Below, piece by piece: positions 16,577 to 25,553 of a stretch of DNA of 64,000 bases. The notes under the pieces are model-generated. The model worked only from the letters and a program-made list of their open reading frames with translations, had not been told where the DNA came from and made no database searches. The stretch is from NCBI RefSeq assembly GCF_017357105.1, contig NZ_CP071596.1, forward strand, positions 744,001 to 808,000, given 5' to 3'. Each line of letters begins with the position of its first letter. Positions within the stretch are counted from its first letter, which is position 1. The stretch comes from Natronosalvus caseinilyticus (GTDB taxonomy: Archaea; Halobacteriota; Halobacteria; Halobacteriales; Natrialbaceae). Position numbers and translations under genes: made by a program.

Positions 16577-17650
16577 ATGAAACGCCTGCCAACCTTCCGT
16601 GGGAGCGATCGAGAGGAGGAGACGGACGCGACGGACGCAACCGACGCTGAACCCGAAAACGCCCCGGAGACTGACGACGAAAGGACCAGCTCGAGCTCCG
16701 TACGAACGTCGAGTCTTGAATCCACCTCGACGACCGATGGTGCCGAGGAGGGACAGGAGGTCGAGGGTGTTGAAGCAGGACAGGACTCGGTCGAATCGGA
16801 CGACTCGAGCGTCCCCGAAGCAACGCGGGCGTCCTCGAACACCGCCCGACCTGTACGAACGGGAAGCGAACTCGTCGGCACGGACCTCGAGATCGGTTAC
16901 CCCGACACCGACGAACCGGTCGTCGAGTGCGAGCGGATCGACCTCCCCGCTGGGGAAGTGACGGCCCTCGTGGGACCCAACGGGAGCGGAAAGTCGACGC
17001 TCCTGAAGTCGCTCGCCCGTCAGCTGGCACCCGACCGGGGCGCCGTCCTCCTGGACGGGGACGACACCGACGAATTCGGGAAGAAGGCCTTCGCCCGGCA
17101 GGTCGGCCTCCTCTCCCAGGAACACGACTCGCCGGGGAGCATCACCGTCGAGGAACTGGTTTACCACGGCCGCTATCCCTACCGCGGGTTCTTCGACGCG
17201 GTCGACGAGGCGGACGCGGAAGCCGTGGACCGCGCCATCGACCTGGCTGGCGTCGACCACCTCCGTGAAGCCGACGTCGGGAGCCTCAGCGGCGGCCAGA
17301 AGCAACTGGTCTGGATCGCGATGAGCTTAGCCCAGGAGACCGACGTCCTCTTGCTCGACGAACCGACGACCTACCTCGACTTACACCACCAGCTTCGGGT
17401 GCTCGAGGTCGTCGACGCACTGACGACCGAACGCGACGTGACGGTCGGCGTCGTCCTGCACGACATCGGTCAGGCGGCCCGCTACGCGGACAACCTGGTC
17501 GCACTCAGAGACGGCAGCGTCTACGACTGGGGCCCGCCGGACGAGGTGGTCACGGACGTCCTGCTCGAGGAGGTCTTCGGCGTGGTCGCGACCGTTGGCT
17601 ACGGCGAGGAGGGGCCGATCATCCAGCCCCACCATCCGGTCGACCGCTGA
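16577..17650 (+). CDS. Iron-siderophore ABC ATPase (FecE family) with long acidic N-terminus
   Basis: ATPase of the siderophore importer. Walker A GPNGSGKST lies at about residues 133-141, the Q-loop is in GLLSQEHDSPG, the signature is LSGGQKQLVWIAMSLAQ, Walker B is LLLDEPTTYLD and the H-loop is in VLHDIGQAARYADN. The first 95 or so residues before ELVGTDLEIGY are a low-complexity Glu/Asp/Ser/Thr extension absent from ordinary FecE proteins (about 260 aa), giving 357 in total. The frame starts 2 bp after the permease stop, so translation of the extension is plausible. An internal start near residue 95 has no good ATG. Confidence 0.93.
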   Translation: MKRLPTFRGSDREEETDATDATDAEPENAPETDDERTSSSSVRTSSLESTSTTDGAEEGQEVEGVEAGQDSVESDDSSVPEATRASSNTARPVRTGSELVGTDLEIGYPDTDEPVVECERIDLPAGEVTALVGPNGSGKSTLLKSLARQLAPDRGAVLLDGDDTDEFGKKAFARQVGLLSQEHDSPGSITVEELVYHGRYPYRGFFDAVDEADAEAVDRAIDLAGVDHLREADVGSLSGGQKQLVWIAMSLAQETDVLLLDEPTTYLDLHHQLRVLEVVDALTTERDVTVGVVLHDIGQAARYADNLVALRDGSVYDWGPPDEVVTDVLLEEVFGVVATVGYGEEGPIIQPHHPVDR

Positions 17651-17848
17651 CGACGCGCGAGTGCGCTCGAGGGTCATCGGGACCGGCCTGTTTGCCGCTC
17701 GACGTCTCGGCCGCGCAACGCTCGCTCGAGCCGCGTTGAACGGGAGAAAACCGAGGAAAACGGCCGCCAAATGGCGCCAAACCCCGGAAAACCGATTCCA
17801 CCGAGTTGCTGCTTGAAGTGGGTCTGGCGACCAGAGTCGAGTGCAGCC

Positions 17849-18457
17849 ATGAACCGAACAACGCTGATCGCAGCCGTGCTGGCAGTGCTCGTGGTAACGA
17901 CCGGCTTCGCCGCCGCAGTACCCGGAAATGCGCCAACGTCCGTGGGTGCGGGCGACGACAGCTCCGACGTTCCAGCGGACGATCGCGCCGGTGCTGACGA
18001 CCGTGTCGACGACCGAGCCGAGGACCGCGGCGAGAACGCAGATACTGACGACGACCGACGCGGGAACGCCGCTGGCGCCGACCGTAGTGCGGACGCTCGC
18101 CAGGGACAGGGTCCGAACGTCGACCTCCCCGCGCAGGTTTCCGATCACGTTTCCGCGATCCACGACCGAATCGCGGCCTTCCTGAACGGCAGCCTCGAGG
18201 GCACGCTCGGCGAGGCGATCCGTGACGTGACGCCGAACGATGAGGAGGAGACGGACGAGCAGGAGTCCGACGAACGCGACGAACGTAACGAGGCCGACGA
18301 CGACACCGACGAAGGTGACGAGCAGGAAGCCGACGAAAACGACGATACTGACGATAGCGACGACGAAAACGACGAAAACGACGAAAATGACGAAGGACGC
18401 GAAGACACGGAAGACGCTAACGACGACGCCGAGAAGTCGGACGACACCGACGAATAA
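17849..18457 (+). CDS. Exported highly acidic low-complexity protein
   Basis: A 202-residue protein with a Sec-type signal peptide (MNRTTLIAAVLAVLVVTTGFAAAVPG) followed by an Asp/Arg/Glu-rich segment, a short ordered central part (VDLPAQVSDHVSAIHDRIAAFLNGSLEGTLGEAIRDV, about residues 89-125) and a C-terminal tail of nearly pure Asp/Glu/Asn with tandem DEN tripeptides (9-bp DNA repeats). No cysteine and no anchor are seen. Its N-terminus resembles that of the protein at 20243, suggesting a related family. Probably a cell-surface or secreted protein; function unknown. Confidence 0.65.
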   Translation: MNRTTLIAAVLAVLVVTTGFAAAVPGNAPTSVGAGDDSSDVPADDRAGADDRVDDRAEDRGENADTDDDRRGNAAGADRSADARQGQGPNVDLPAQVSDHVSAIHDRIAAFLNGSLEGTLGEAIRDVTPNDEEETDEQESDERDERNEADDDTDEGDEQEADENDDTDDSDDENDENDENDEGREDTEDANDDAEKSDDTDE

Positions 18458-18711
18458 TACTGAATCTTCGACCCACTCCACGGAGTCATCGACTCTCGAG
18501 GTGGACGTAACGGATCCTGAACCACGTCCAACCTGAGACGTTCTTCCGACCTTCGAGACAGTTCGATACCGTCTCGACCGGCTGTTTTACAAAATTTAAA
18601 CATAACCAAAGCGACTCGAACCGGCTGACAGTTCCTTTCCAGTCCGAGTCCGACTCGATAGCTGCGATACGAACTCCGTTACTAGCCGCCTCTCTCGTTC
18701 TCACTTTCGTG

Positions 18712-18719
18712 TATTTTAA
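18712..18719 (+). promoter_or_regulatory. TATA box for the membrane-tethered regulator
   Basis: TATTTTAA about 28 bp upstream of the ATG at 18744 fits a leaderless transcript. The preceding 250 bp are AT-rich for this genome (TACAAAATTTAAACATAACC near 18589). Confidence 0.6.
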
Positions 18720-18743
18720 GCGACGTGGCAAGCATCGACTCGT

Positions 18744-20063
18744 ATGAACCGTCGCGTCGGCGCAATTGTCCTGGTGGTCTTGCTCTGCTTCTCCGGCGTC
18801 GGACCGACAGCAGGCGTATTCGGGACGACCGTGGCCGGAGCGACGCAACCCGAATCGAACGCGTTCCAGCAGGACCAGATCGACGCCGACGAGGTCCGGA
18901 TGGACGTCGCTATTCAGTCCGACGGGACCGCCGAGTGGACCCTCGAGTTCTGGATTCGGCTCGACGACGACGAGAGCGAGACGGCATTCGAATCGTTGCG
19001 CCAGGACATCCGCGATGATCCCGACAATTACACGCAATCGTTCGCCGACCGGATGACCGAGACGGCCGCGACGGCGAGTGAAGCGACGGGTCGGGAGATG
19101 ACCGTCGACGGGTTCGATGTGGAGACCCAGCGGCAGTCGCTCGCGCGCGAGTACGGCGTCGTCAGGTACACGTTCGACTGGCACGGCTTCGCCGCCGTCG
19201 AAGACGGCGAGATCCGCGTCGGCGACGCTATCGAAGGGATCTATCTCGACGAGGGGACGAGATTGCTCGTCGAGTGGCCGGAGGGCTACGAACGCACCGC
19301 GGTCGCACCCGATCCCGACGACGAACGCGACCGCGCGGTGATCTGGCGCGGCGGCGAGACCGATTTCGTCTCCGGGGAGCCTCGAGTGGTCCTCGCCGCC
19401 GGTGGGGGCCCGAGCACGACGACCATGGTCGCTGCTGCGCTCGTCGTCGTCGCACTCGCCGCCGGTGGGGCCTGGTGGTATCGAAACCGCGACCAGCCAG
19501 CCGGCCAGGACGGCGGCAGCGGGGATACGGTCACCCACTCAGGTGTACAGGCGGCGGATCGAGTCGACGAAACCGGCGCCGACCTCGGCGACTCCGGGGA
19601 CGAATCGGGAACTCGAGACGGACCAGCGTCTGAACCGCCGGCCGATCGGTCGACGTCGCCGCTCGATCAGTCGGCGTCATCGGCCGATCAGCCAACGTCA
19701 CCGGCCGAACAATCGACGTCGCCCGCCGTCGGAACGCCTGACGTGGAACTTCTAAGCAACGAAGAGCAGGTCATCCACCTCCTCGAGTCCAGTGGCGGCC
19801 GGATGAAACAGCAGTCGGTCGTCGAGGAACTCGACTGGACGGACGCGAAAACCAGCAAAGTCGTCACTGGCCTCCGCGAGGAGGGCAAACTCGAGTCCTT
19901 CCGACTGGGTCGGGAAAACGTGCTCTCGCTTCCGGAGGTGGAGGGCCCGGGAGGGGTGGATTCCGAGCGTGGCGACTCGTCGGCAACCGGTGGTGGCGGT
20001 GGTGACGGTGATGACGGAGGCGACGGAGATAACGGAGGTCACGGAGATGACGGACGACCGTGA
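18744..20063 (+). CDS. Membrane-tethered winged-helix regulator with exported sensor domain
   Basis: A 439-residue protein: signal peptide (about 1-34), an extracytoplasmic beta-rich domain (about 40-215, VRMDVAIQSDGTAEWTLEFW), one membrane helix (about 222-242, MVAAALVVVALAAGG), an acidic Ser/Thr linker with four heptads (about 301-328), a cytoplasmic winged helix (about 334-399, EEQVIHLLESSGGRMKQQSV and SKVVTGLREEGKLES) and a Gly/Asp tail. It matches the haloarchaeal DUF7345-plus-wHTH arrangement as I know it. It would bind DNA from the membrane and read an outside signal. The target genes are unknown; the adjacent exported proteins are candidates. Confidence 0.82.
   Translation: MNRRVGAIVLVVLLCFSGVGPTAGVFGTTVAGATQPESNAFQQDQIDADEVRMDVAIQSDGTAEWTLEFWIRLDDDESETAFESLRQDIRDDPDNYTQSFADRMTETAATASEATGREMTVDGFDVETQRQSLAREYGVVRYTFDWHGFAAVEDGEIRVGDAIEGIYLDEGTRLLVEWPEGYERTAVAPDPDDERDRAVIWRGGETDFVSGEPRVVLAAGGGPSTTTMVAAALVVVALAAGGAWWYRNRDQPAGQDGGSGDTVTHSGVQAADRVDETGADLGDSGDESGTRDGPASEPPADRSTSPLDQSASSADQPTSPAEQSTSPAVGTPDVELLSNEEQVIHLLESSGGRMKQQSVVEELDWTDAKTSKVVTGLREEGKLESFRLGRENVLSLPEVEGPGGVDSERGDSSATGGGGGDGDDGGDGDNGGHGDDGRP
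19644..19727 (+). repeat. Four 21-bp units encoding a heptapeptide repeat
   Basis: In-frame units at 19644, 19665, 19686 and 19707 encode DRSTSPL, DQSASSA, DQPTSPA and EQSTSPA, within the linker of the membrane-tethered regulator. Confidence 0.75.
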
Positions 20064-20242
20064 CCCGCTCGGCCGTCCGTCTCGAGTCTGCGGCGATGGC
20101 AATGCCGGAACCGCCAGAACCGGCAAATCGACGAAATCGATAGACGGAACCGAATCGAAAACGGCGTTGAATCGCGTTGATGGTCGTTGATCCGGGGCCA
20201 TCGACTCCAACGTATATCGTCGAACCAGTTCAATATCCACCA

Positions 20243-20917
20243 ATGAATCGACGCACATCGATGGCACTGACGATTGCCCTATTCGTCGTGGCGGTAGCGG
20301 TTCCATTCGCGGCGGCGAGCGTCGTCCCGAACGGCGCCGTGCAGGAGGAATCCGACACCGAGAACGAATCGGTCGCCCCCGGCGAACAGCTCTCGGCCGC
20401 CGTCGGCGTCCAGGACGCCGACCTCGAGGGCGACGTCTCCGAACGAGCGTTCGGTCTCGAACTGGCGAACGCCGAGTCCGACGAGGCGAAGGCGGCGATC
20501 ATCGCCGAGCGCCACGGAGCAGACGAAAGTCGTCTCGAGGACCTCGAGGGGAGACTCGAAACACTCAACGAGTCCCGCGAGGCGGGCGAGATCAGCGAGG
20601 GGCGCTATCGCGCCGAGGTCGCCAAGGTCGTCGCCGAGATGGGGAGCGTCGAGCGACGTGCGGCGATCGCCGCGAACGCCGCCGGTGAGTTGCCGACCGA
20701 CGTTCTCTCGGCGCAGGGCGTCGACGTCGAGGAGATTCGGACGCTCCGGGAGCGTGCTGGCGAGCGCGGAGGACCGGACACTGCAGCGACGGCGCGGTCG
20801 ATTGCCGGCGAGGGCGTCGGCCAGCCGATGGACGACCGGTCGCCCGACGGCGGCAACGAACCGGCTCGAGACGGCGGGAACGAGAGCGCCGACACGGGAT
20901 CGTCGCAGGGACGGTAA
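20243..20917 (+). CDS. Exported coiled-coil-type haloarchaeal protein
   Basis: A 224-residue exported protein with signal peptide (MNRRTSMALTIALFVVAVAVPFAAA). The mature part has a charged helical region (about 75-150, DEAKAAIIAERHGADESRLEDLEGRLETLNESREAGEISEGRYRAEVAKVVAEMGSVERRAA when read in sections) likely to form a helical hairpin, and a disordered Gly/Asn/Asp C-terminus. It resembles the haloarchaeal DUF7096 group, but this assignment is from memory. Positioned 180 bp after the membrane-tethered regulator on the same strand. Function unknown. Confidence 0.72.
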   Translation: MNRRTSMALTIALFVVAVAVPFAAASVVPNGAVQEESDTENESVAPGEQLSAAVGVQDADLEGDVSERAFGLELANAESDEAKAAIIAERHGADESRLEDLEGRLETLNESREAGEISEGRYRAEVAKVVAEMGSVERRAAIAANAAGELPTDVLSAQGVDVEEIRTLRERAGERGGPDTAATARSIAGEGVGQPMDDRSPDGGNEPARDGGNESADTGSSQGR

Positions 20918-21076
20918 TTTCGAGCAATCGCTGAACGGACAGTACTCTCGAGCAATCGTCGGCGGGAGAACTCGACATCGAAACCTGCTCTCGATACCGC
21001 TCCTCGCATTTTGCCTCGACTCGAGGTTTTTGCGCGCTGACAGAACGGTCACTGAGTCGCCCGGATTAAACTATAG

Positions 21077-21084
21077 TTATTATA
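21077..21084 (+). promoter_or_regulatory. TATA box for the DEVH helicase
   Basis: TTATTATA in an AT-rich run (21066-21087) places transcription start near 21110. The GTG at 21085 and ATG at 21091 therefore precede the transcript, which supports the GTG at 21151. Confidence 0.55.
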
Positions 21085-21150
21085 GTGTGGATGCACTGGC
21101 GATCGACCGAGTCCGAACCGCTCAAGTACGCTACGCTGTTACTGACGGGC

Positions 21151-23211
21151 GTGTCAAAACAGGTCCCCGAGGTCGAGACGCTCTTTTGTCACGAGACCGG
21201 GAACGACTACCTCGTGGTGGTCACCCGGGACGGAAAGCGGCTGTTCCGGGCAAAACTCGGCGTCTCGGAGACCTCGGCAGGACCACGACCCGCGAAGTTT
21301 CGCGTCAAGCGTAACTCGAGCGAGGAGCCCCGTCAGCCCGACGAGTTCGTCGATCTCGCTCGTCGCGCCGGCCGCATCCGCATCTCCGAGCAGACCTCCC
21401 GGGGGAGTCGTCGGGAACTCGAGGACATGTTCGCGGGCTATCAGCTCGAGGAGAAGACGAAGGTCGTCCGGACCTGTCGGTACTGTGCGTCTTCGGGCCG
21501 ATACTCCCCAATCACGACCGAGACGGCGATCAAGGACGACGAGGACTGGATCTGCACCGACTGTGCGGCCCGCGAACTCGAGCGGGAACTCTCCTACGTC
21601 GGGAACGTGACGGGGGCGGCGAAGGACCGCCTCGAGGAGCTGATGCTCGAGGTGCAGGATCTCCAGCGGATCACGAACCTGCTGAAGGGGCGACTCGATC
21701 CGGACCTCACGAAGTTCGACACCATCTCGGCGACGACCGACGAGGTCGATCCGGTGGGCGTCGACACCCTCAATCTGCATCCGGGCCTGCAGGATTTGCT
21801 CGAGGACCGGTTCGACACCCTGTTGCCGGTCCAGAGCCTCTCGGTCGAGAACGGCCTGTTCGACGGTGACGACCAGCTGGTCGTGAGCGCCACGGCAACC
21901 GGGAAGACCCTCGTAGGGGAGCTCGCGGGGCTCAACCGCGTGCTCAACGGCAAGGGCAAACTGCTCTTTCTCGTGCCCCTCGTCGCGCTGGCCAACCAGA
22001 AGTACGAGGACTTCCAGGACGAGTACGGCCACCTCGTGGACGTCTCCATTCGCGTCGGCGCGAGCCGAATTGCCGACTCGGGCAACCAGTTCGACCCGAA
22101 CGCAGACGTCATCGTCGGCACCTACGAGGGAATCGACCACGCACTCCGGACGGGCAAGGACATGGGTGACATCGGCACCGTCGTCATCGACGAGGTTCAC
22201 ACGCTCAAGGAAGAAGAACGGGGTCACCGCCTCGACGGCCTCATCTCGAGGCTGAAGTACACGGCCGAAAAGCGCGCGGCGGCCCGCGAGAACTACGGCG
22301 GCGCCCAGTGGATCTACCTCTCGGCGACCGTCGGCAACGCCGAACAGCTGGGGGCGGCGCTCGAGGCCACCCTCATCGAGTTCGAGGAGCGCCCGGTTCC
22401 CATCGAACGCCACGTCACCTTCGCCGACGGTCGCGAAAAGGTCAACGTCGAGAACAAACTCGTGAGACGCGAGTTCGACACCGAGTCCTCGAAGGGGTAT
22501 CGGGGCCAGACGATCATCTTCACCAACTCCCGCAGGCGGTGTCACGAAATTTCGCGAAAGCTCGAGTACAACGCCGCGCCGTACCACGCGGGGCTCGATT
22601 ACCGGCGGCGAAAGCGCGTCGAGAAGATGTTCGCCGACCAGGACCTCGCGGCGGTCGTCACCACCGCAGCGCTGGCGGCGGGCGTCGACTTCCCGGCCTC
22701 GCAGGTGATCTTCGACTCGCTGGCGATGGGCATCGAGTGGCTCTCGGTCCAGGAGTTCCACCAGATGCTCGGGCGGGCGGGACGCCCGGACTACCACGAC
22801 CAGGGGACCGTCTACGTCCTCGTCGAACCCGATTGCAGCTACCACAACTCGATGGAGATGACCGAGGACGAGGTGGCCTTCAAGCTCCTCAAGGGGGAGA
22901 TGGAGCCGGTGATGACCCACTACGACGAGGACGGCGCCATCGAAGAGACCCTGGCGAACATTACGGTCGGTGGGAAGGCGGCGAAGGCGCTCAACGACCG
23001 GATGCTCGGCGAGGTGCCGACGACCCACGCCATCGGCAAGTTGCTCGAGTACGACTTCATCGACGGCTTCTCGCCGACGCCGCTGGGGCGAGTGGTCACG
23101 GAACACTTCCTCTCGCCGGGGGAGGCGTTCGCCATCGTCGACGGCATCCGCAAGGACGCCCATCCCTACGACCTGATCGCTGACATCGAGTTGCGGGAAT
23201 CCGATCTGTAA
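21151..23211 (+). CDS. Haloarchaeal DEAD/DEAH (DEVH) helicase with zinc finger
   Basis: Superfamily 2 helicase related to Hel308/Ski2-like enzymes, 686 residues from a GTG start (MSKQVPEVETLF). Order: N-terminal domain (LVVVTRDGKRLFRAKL), a CxxC...CxxC zinc finger (CRYC, CTDC, about residues 109-150), Walker A ATATGKT (about 245), DEVH box VVIDEVHTL (about 345), motif III SATV, and motif VI MLGRAGRPD. A C-terminal helical part follows. Probable role in DNA repair or RNA remodelling. The chosen start agrees with the promoter and with the usual N-terminus of homologues as I remember them. Confidence 0.9.
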   Translation: MSKQVPEVETLFCHETGNDYLVVVTRDGKRLFRAKLGVSETSAGPRPAKFRVKRNSSEEPRQPDEFVDLARRAGRIRISEQTSRGSRRELEDMFAGYQLEEKTKVVRTCRYCASSGRYSPITTETAIKDDEDWICTDCAARELERELSYVGNVTGAAKDRLEELMLEVQDLQRITNLLKGRLDPDLTKFDTISATTDEVDPVGVDTLNLHPGLQDLLEDRFDTLLPVQSLSVENGLFDGDDQLVVSATATGKTLVGELAGLNRVLNGKGKLLFLVPLVALANQKYEDFQDEYGHLVDVSIRVGASRIADSGNQFDPNADVIVGTYEGIDHALRTGKDMGDIGTVVIDEVHTLKEEERGHRLDGLISRLKYTAEKRAAARENYGGAQWIYLSATVGNAEQLGAALEATLIEFEERPVPIERHVTFADGREKVNVENKLVRREFDTESSKGYRGQTIIFTNSRRRCHEISRKLEYNAAPYHAGLDYRRRKRVEKMFADQDLAAVVTTAALAAGVDFPASQVIFDSLAMGIEWLSVQEFHQMLGRAGRPDYHDQGTVYVLVEPDCSYHNSMEMTEDEVAFKLLKGEMEPVMTHYDEDGAIEETLANITVGGKAAKALNDRMLGEVPTTHAIGKLLEYDFIDGFSPTPLGRVVTEHFLSPGEAFAIVDGIRKDAHPYDLIADIELRESDL

Positions 23212-23439
23212 CGGTTTTCGGGTCTGTCGACGCCTGAAGCAGTCTGTGTGTATTTGTTGTGATTCTCGAGACCGCGTTTCAGTGAGCACGACGTGCTGTG
23301 GCTCGAAACTCCTCGAATTGTTCGAATGGTCCGAAAGGCTCGAGATGGTCGTCTGACGAGCGCTTCCCATCTCTCCGTTTGACTGCTCCCGACTAACGAT
23401 CAGTGCAGGTGAGTTACTAACTCTCTGTCGACCAATCTA

Positions 23440-23901
23440 TCAGACCAAAACCAACAGGAATATGATGACAATCGGCGGTGTCGCTACCAGCACGAAAATG
23501 TGCCGCCAGGTACCGTATGGCGGTTCCGAAACCTCTCTCGAGCGTCGATTCCACTCGTAGGCAATCCACGAACCCAGAATAACCGCCAGTATTGCGAGTA
23601 GTGCAATGGTGAACATCACGAAACTCCACCCAACCAGAACGTCGAACAGTCCAAATCCAGCGACCGTTCCCAGAATACCTCCTCCCAGGTGTGAATCCGT
23701 CGGAAGGTGAAGACTGCGACCCAAGAACACGACCCCGAGTGTAACCAGCGCAAACCAGGCGGCTGGAAGCACAACCGAAAGAGACGGGGACACCAAGGGT
23801 ACATCACTGTTATTTATTATCAGATAAAGAATTCCAACCGGAACAACCAGACCGTAAATGAAGGCTATTCCGAAGAGGACAACATCTGGTTTATCACTCA
23901 T
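23440..23901 (-). CDS. Four- to five-helix membrane protein with atypically low GC
   Basis: A 153-residue protein with helices near residues 8-28, 42-62, 73-90, 92-113 and 133-152, and a short basic loop (EWNRRSREVSEPPYGTWRH). The DNA is visibly less GC-rich and the protein less acidic than neighbours, suggesting recent acquisition. An AT-rich TATA-like AAATATAG (minus strand, about 23923-23931) at the right distance supports the ATG at 23901. No family is recognised. Confidence 0.7.
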   Translation of the reverse strand: MSDKPDVVLFGIAFIYGLVVPVGILYLIINNSDVPLVSPSLSVVLPAAWFALVTLGVVFLGRSLHLPTDSHLGGGILGTVAGFGLFDVLVGWSFVMFTIALLAILAVILGSWIAYEWNRRSREVSEPPYGTWRHIFVLVATPPIVIIFLLVLV

Positions 23902-24135
23902 ACTGTAAAATATCATCTACTCTCCTATATTTGTTTACTAGCTGTAGTGTCTGTGGGATTCAACCATTATCCGTACGAGATGGGAGTCGAAATGGAGGAC
24001 TAAGTTGCACTTTCGAGAAGAGTACACTGTGTGGCCCCTCGAGATACGGAAGCCGTAAAAATCGGAGGAACGGACACTCGAGACCAGTTCGCCGCCTTCC
24101 ACACGCTTATTCGCGTTCCTGTGTAATTTCAACCC

Positions 24136-24729
24136 ATGACGGACGTACTGATCGTCGGCGGCGGTCCAGCCGGATTGAGCGCGGCCCTGTTCACCGGAAA
24201 GAACGGCCTCGAGACGACCGTCTACGACACGGACGCGACGTGGATGCACAAGGCTCACCTGTTCAACTACCCGGGCGTCCAGTCGATGGACGGTTCCCGG
24301 TACCTCGAGACCCTCCGCGAGCAGGTCGACGACTTCGGCGTCGACCGTCAGCAGGGCGTGGAAGTCACGGGCGTCGAGTCCACGGGCGACGGCTACCGCG
24401 TCACGACCGAAGACGGCGAGGAGACGGCCCCCTACCTCGTGCTCGCGACGGGTGCCAACCGCGACCTCGCGGAGGACCTGGGCTGTGACTTCACGGACGA
24501 TGACGTCGTCGACGTCGATATCACGATGGAGACCAGCCTCGAGAACGCCTACGCGACGGGGGCGATGGGGCGTGCCGAGGAGTGGCAGGCGGTCATCTCG
24601 GCGGGCGACGGTGCGGCGGCGGCGCTCAACATCCTGACGAAGGAGAAGGGCGAGCACTACCACGACTTCGACGTGCCGGACGACGCGAAGTCGCTGTTCG
24701 GCTCGCTGGTGGACGACGGCGACGAGTAA
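24136..24729 (+). CDS. Short FAD/NAD(P)-binding protein related to thioredoxin reductase
   Basis: A 197-residue flavoprotein fold: GGGPAG dinucleotide motif at about residues 8-13, ATGANRD and the FAD-binding ATGAMGRAEEWQAVISAGDGAAAALNIL at the C-terminus, as in thioredoxin reductases. It lacks the inserted NADPH domain and the redox CxxC, so it is about 110 residues shorter than TrxR and cannot reduce thioredoxin in the usual way. Short homologues like this are common in haloarchaea, so the gene is probably intact. Substrate and electron partner are unknown. Converges with purO 79 bp downstream. Confidence 0.82.
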   Translation: MTDVLIVGGGPAGLSAALFTGKNGLETTVYDTDATWMHKAHLFNYPGVQSMDGSRYLETLREQVDDFGVDRQQGVEVTGVESTGDGYRVTTEDGEETAPYLVLATGANRDLAEDLGCDFTDDDVVDVDITMETSLENAYATGAMGRAEEWQAVISAGDGAAAALNILTKEKGEHYHDFDVPDDAKSLFGSLVDDGDE

Positions 24730-24808
24730 CGTACTCTCGAAACGCTCGAGTTCCGGACTCGCGCTTCCGTATTCGGTTCTAGACTCGGGCAGACTGCACC
24801 CGTTCTAT

Positions 24809-25402
24809 TCAGTTCTCGCCGTTGTCGATGGCCGTCTCGAACCCCTCGTCGGTTCGGACGACGCCAGCGGCACAGACCGCATACTCGAACTCGGCCTCGA
24901 GTACCTCGCTCGCCGCGTCCAGGGCGTCCGTTGGCTCGAACTCGAACACTTCCGGCGTATTTTTCTCGTAGGTGGCCACGAGTGTCGGCTCCTCGACGGT
25001 TTCGACGAGCAGGGCGTCCCGACGGACGGTGGCGATCAGAGCCTCGCCGTCGGCGTCGATGGTCGCCGCGATTCGGGGCGTGTCGTAGTCGTCTTTCTCG
25101 AAGTCTAGCGCGAGCAACGCGGTGGCGAGGGCGTCTCGAGCGGGGTAGCCAAGCTCGAGTTTCTCCGCGATGGGGTCGACGTGGGAGCCGTTGCCGAAGG
25201 CGACCGTTTCGCCGGTCGGCGTCTCGACGACGCGCAGGCAGTTGTAGGCGACGTAGGGGTTGTCCGTCTCGGGCGCGTCGGGGGTGGGGCCGACGGTGAG
25301 TGCGTCCTCGCGGGCAGTAATCTGGCGATTGGGAAACGAGCGGGAGGAGACGCGGTAGGCGCCCGCGTCCGGGCCGACGACGACGAATCGTCCGACGTAC
25401 AT
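24809..25402 (-). CDS. purO: Archaeal IMP cyclohydrolase PurO
   Basis: Catalyses closure of FAICAR to IMP, the last step of purine biosynthesis, replacing the bacterial PurH domain. The 197-residue protein begins [26 protein letters not shown] and includes [12 protein letters not shown] and [10 protein letters not shown], characteristic of archaeal PurO. The length is typical. The start is the ATG at 25402; longer open frames upstream are shadows. Divergent from the cupin/zinc-ribbon gene with 151 bp between. Confidence 0.93.
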   Translation of the reverse strand: MYVGRFVVVGPDAGAYRVSSRSFPNRQITAREDALTVGPTPDAPETDNPYVAYNCLRVVETPTGETVAFGNGSHVDPIAEKLELGYPARDALATALLALDFEKDDYDTPRIAATIDADGEALIATVRRDALLVETVEEPTLVATYEKNTPEVFEFEPTDALDAASEVLEAEFEYAVCAAGVVRTDEGFETAIDNGEN

Positions 25403-25553
25403 ACGCGTTCGTGTGTATCTCGAGGGAAAATAGGTGTCGATGTATGCACGACCGTCCCGCTTCAGCACCGCCACCGATGTCGGCCGGGCGCTCCCACCCG
25501 CTGTCAGTCGTCCCGCCCCCGATTTTATCATCCTGTGAGCGAAACGCTCGCGT

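Noticed and set aside
18458-18743. Possible small RNA in the AT-rich gap before the tethered regulator
   Set aside because: TATA-like sequences exist but no conserved structure can be seen by eye.
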